DNA from: Deltaproteobacteria bacterium
GTDB lineage: Bacteria > Desulfobacterota > Desulfomonilia > UBA1062
Reading direction: 5' to 3'
DNA: 40,699 nucleotides
Assembly (NCBI GenBank): GCA_018433085.1
Contig: JAHDRW010000045.1
Location: 1-40,699, forward strand
Part shown: positions 40,563-40,699 of the stretch, piece by piece
Numbering within the stretch: the first letter of the stretch is position 1
Layout: the number at the start of each line of letters is the position of its first letter
Notes under the pieces: generated by a model
What the model saw: the letters and a program-made list of their open reading frames with translations, nothing else
The model's database searches: none
What the model was told of the DNA's origin: nothing
Program-made: the position numbers and the translations under genes

Positions 40563-40699
40563 GCTTGTTGTTTGTTTTCTGGTTTTTATTGTTACCGGCA
40601 TGGAATGTTGGGGTTATGAGAAAACAGAACACGCGGTGATGAATGAATGGATACTGGAGCATTCTGTAGGCGGATTTGATTTCGATCAGTATACGAGGC
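40546..40699 (+). CDS. N terminus of a further secreted protein (3' end off window)
   Basis: A frame open to the window edge with 51 visible codons. ATG codons occur at 40546 and 40549; GGAGGAGG (40534-40541) favours the second. Residues 2-24 make a signal peptide (LVVCFLVFIVTGMECWG) and the mature part opens YEKTEHAVMNEWILEHSVGG, with a T-x-H-x3-N-E pattern that is reminiscent of zinc-dependent phospholipase C-like N termini; this is only a suggestion from 25 residues. The gene overlaps the previous one by 14-17 bases, so it belongs to the same transcription unit. Confidence 0.65.
   Translation, partial: MMSRDKLVVCFLVFIVTGMECWGYEKTEHAVMNEWILEHSVGGFDFDQYTR

Overview
This window looks like chromosomal DNA of a Gram-negative, GC-moderate bacterium. 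The gene content best fits Desulfobacterota (former Deltaproteobacteria) or a close relative: a very large glycan-assembly locus, a PEP-CTERM surface protein, a bacterial 'surface Ig/PKD/beta-propeller' protein, a tRNA-Ser/4.5S RNA/dnaX housekeeping block and a Phd/RelE toxin-antitoxin pair. The lineage is inferred from style and content only; no rRNA gene is present. All genes but one (29880-30158) lie on the + strand.

Region 1 (1-2758) is a scrambled cluster edge. It holds the right end of an IS3-family (IS407-like) element with its A AAAAAC-type frameshift site, a C-terminal scrap of a glycosyltransferase, an intact AT-rich GT4 glycosyltransferase, and a C-terminal scrap of a sugar-oxidoreductase.

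Region 2 (2771-11786) is a glycan-precursor module. It contains a UDP-GlcNAc 2-epimerase, a heparinase II/III-like protein, a WbuB-like GT4, and four genes (PglC-, PglD-, PglE- and PglF-like) that together would make UDP-N,N'-diacetylbacillosamine and load that sugar phosphate onto undecaprenyl phosphate.

Region 3 (11857-26237) is a Wzx/Wzy-type polysaccharide module. It has an O-antigen ligase/polymerase-like protein, two flippases, three GT4 glycosyltransferases, one GT2 glycosyltransferase, a methyltransferase, a second (WbaP-type) initiating transferase, and two paralogous integral-membrane GT-C-like proteins. Chain-length (Wzz) and outer-membrane export (Wza) genes are not in view.

Region 4 (26261-33503) is a housekeeping block with an accessory insertion: tadA overlapping tRNA-Ser(CGA); then a toxin-antitoxin pair, two methyltransferases and a small secreted protein on the minus strand; then tRNA-Ser(GGA), 4.5S SRP RNA, dnaX, a P1-family peptidase and a CAU-anticodon tRNA.

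Region 5 (33966-40699) encodes secreted proteins: a PEP-CTERM protein, a 1625-residue protein with seven ~77-residue Ig-like repeats split by a YVTN-type propeller, a 262-residue secreted protein, and the start of a further secreted protein that runs off the window. The last three look like one transcription unit and are the least explained part of the window.
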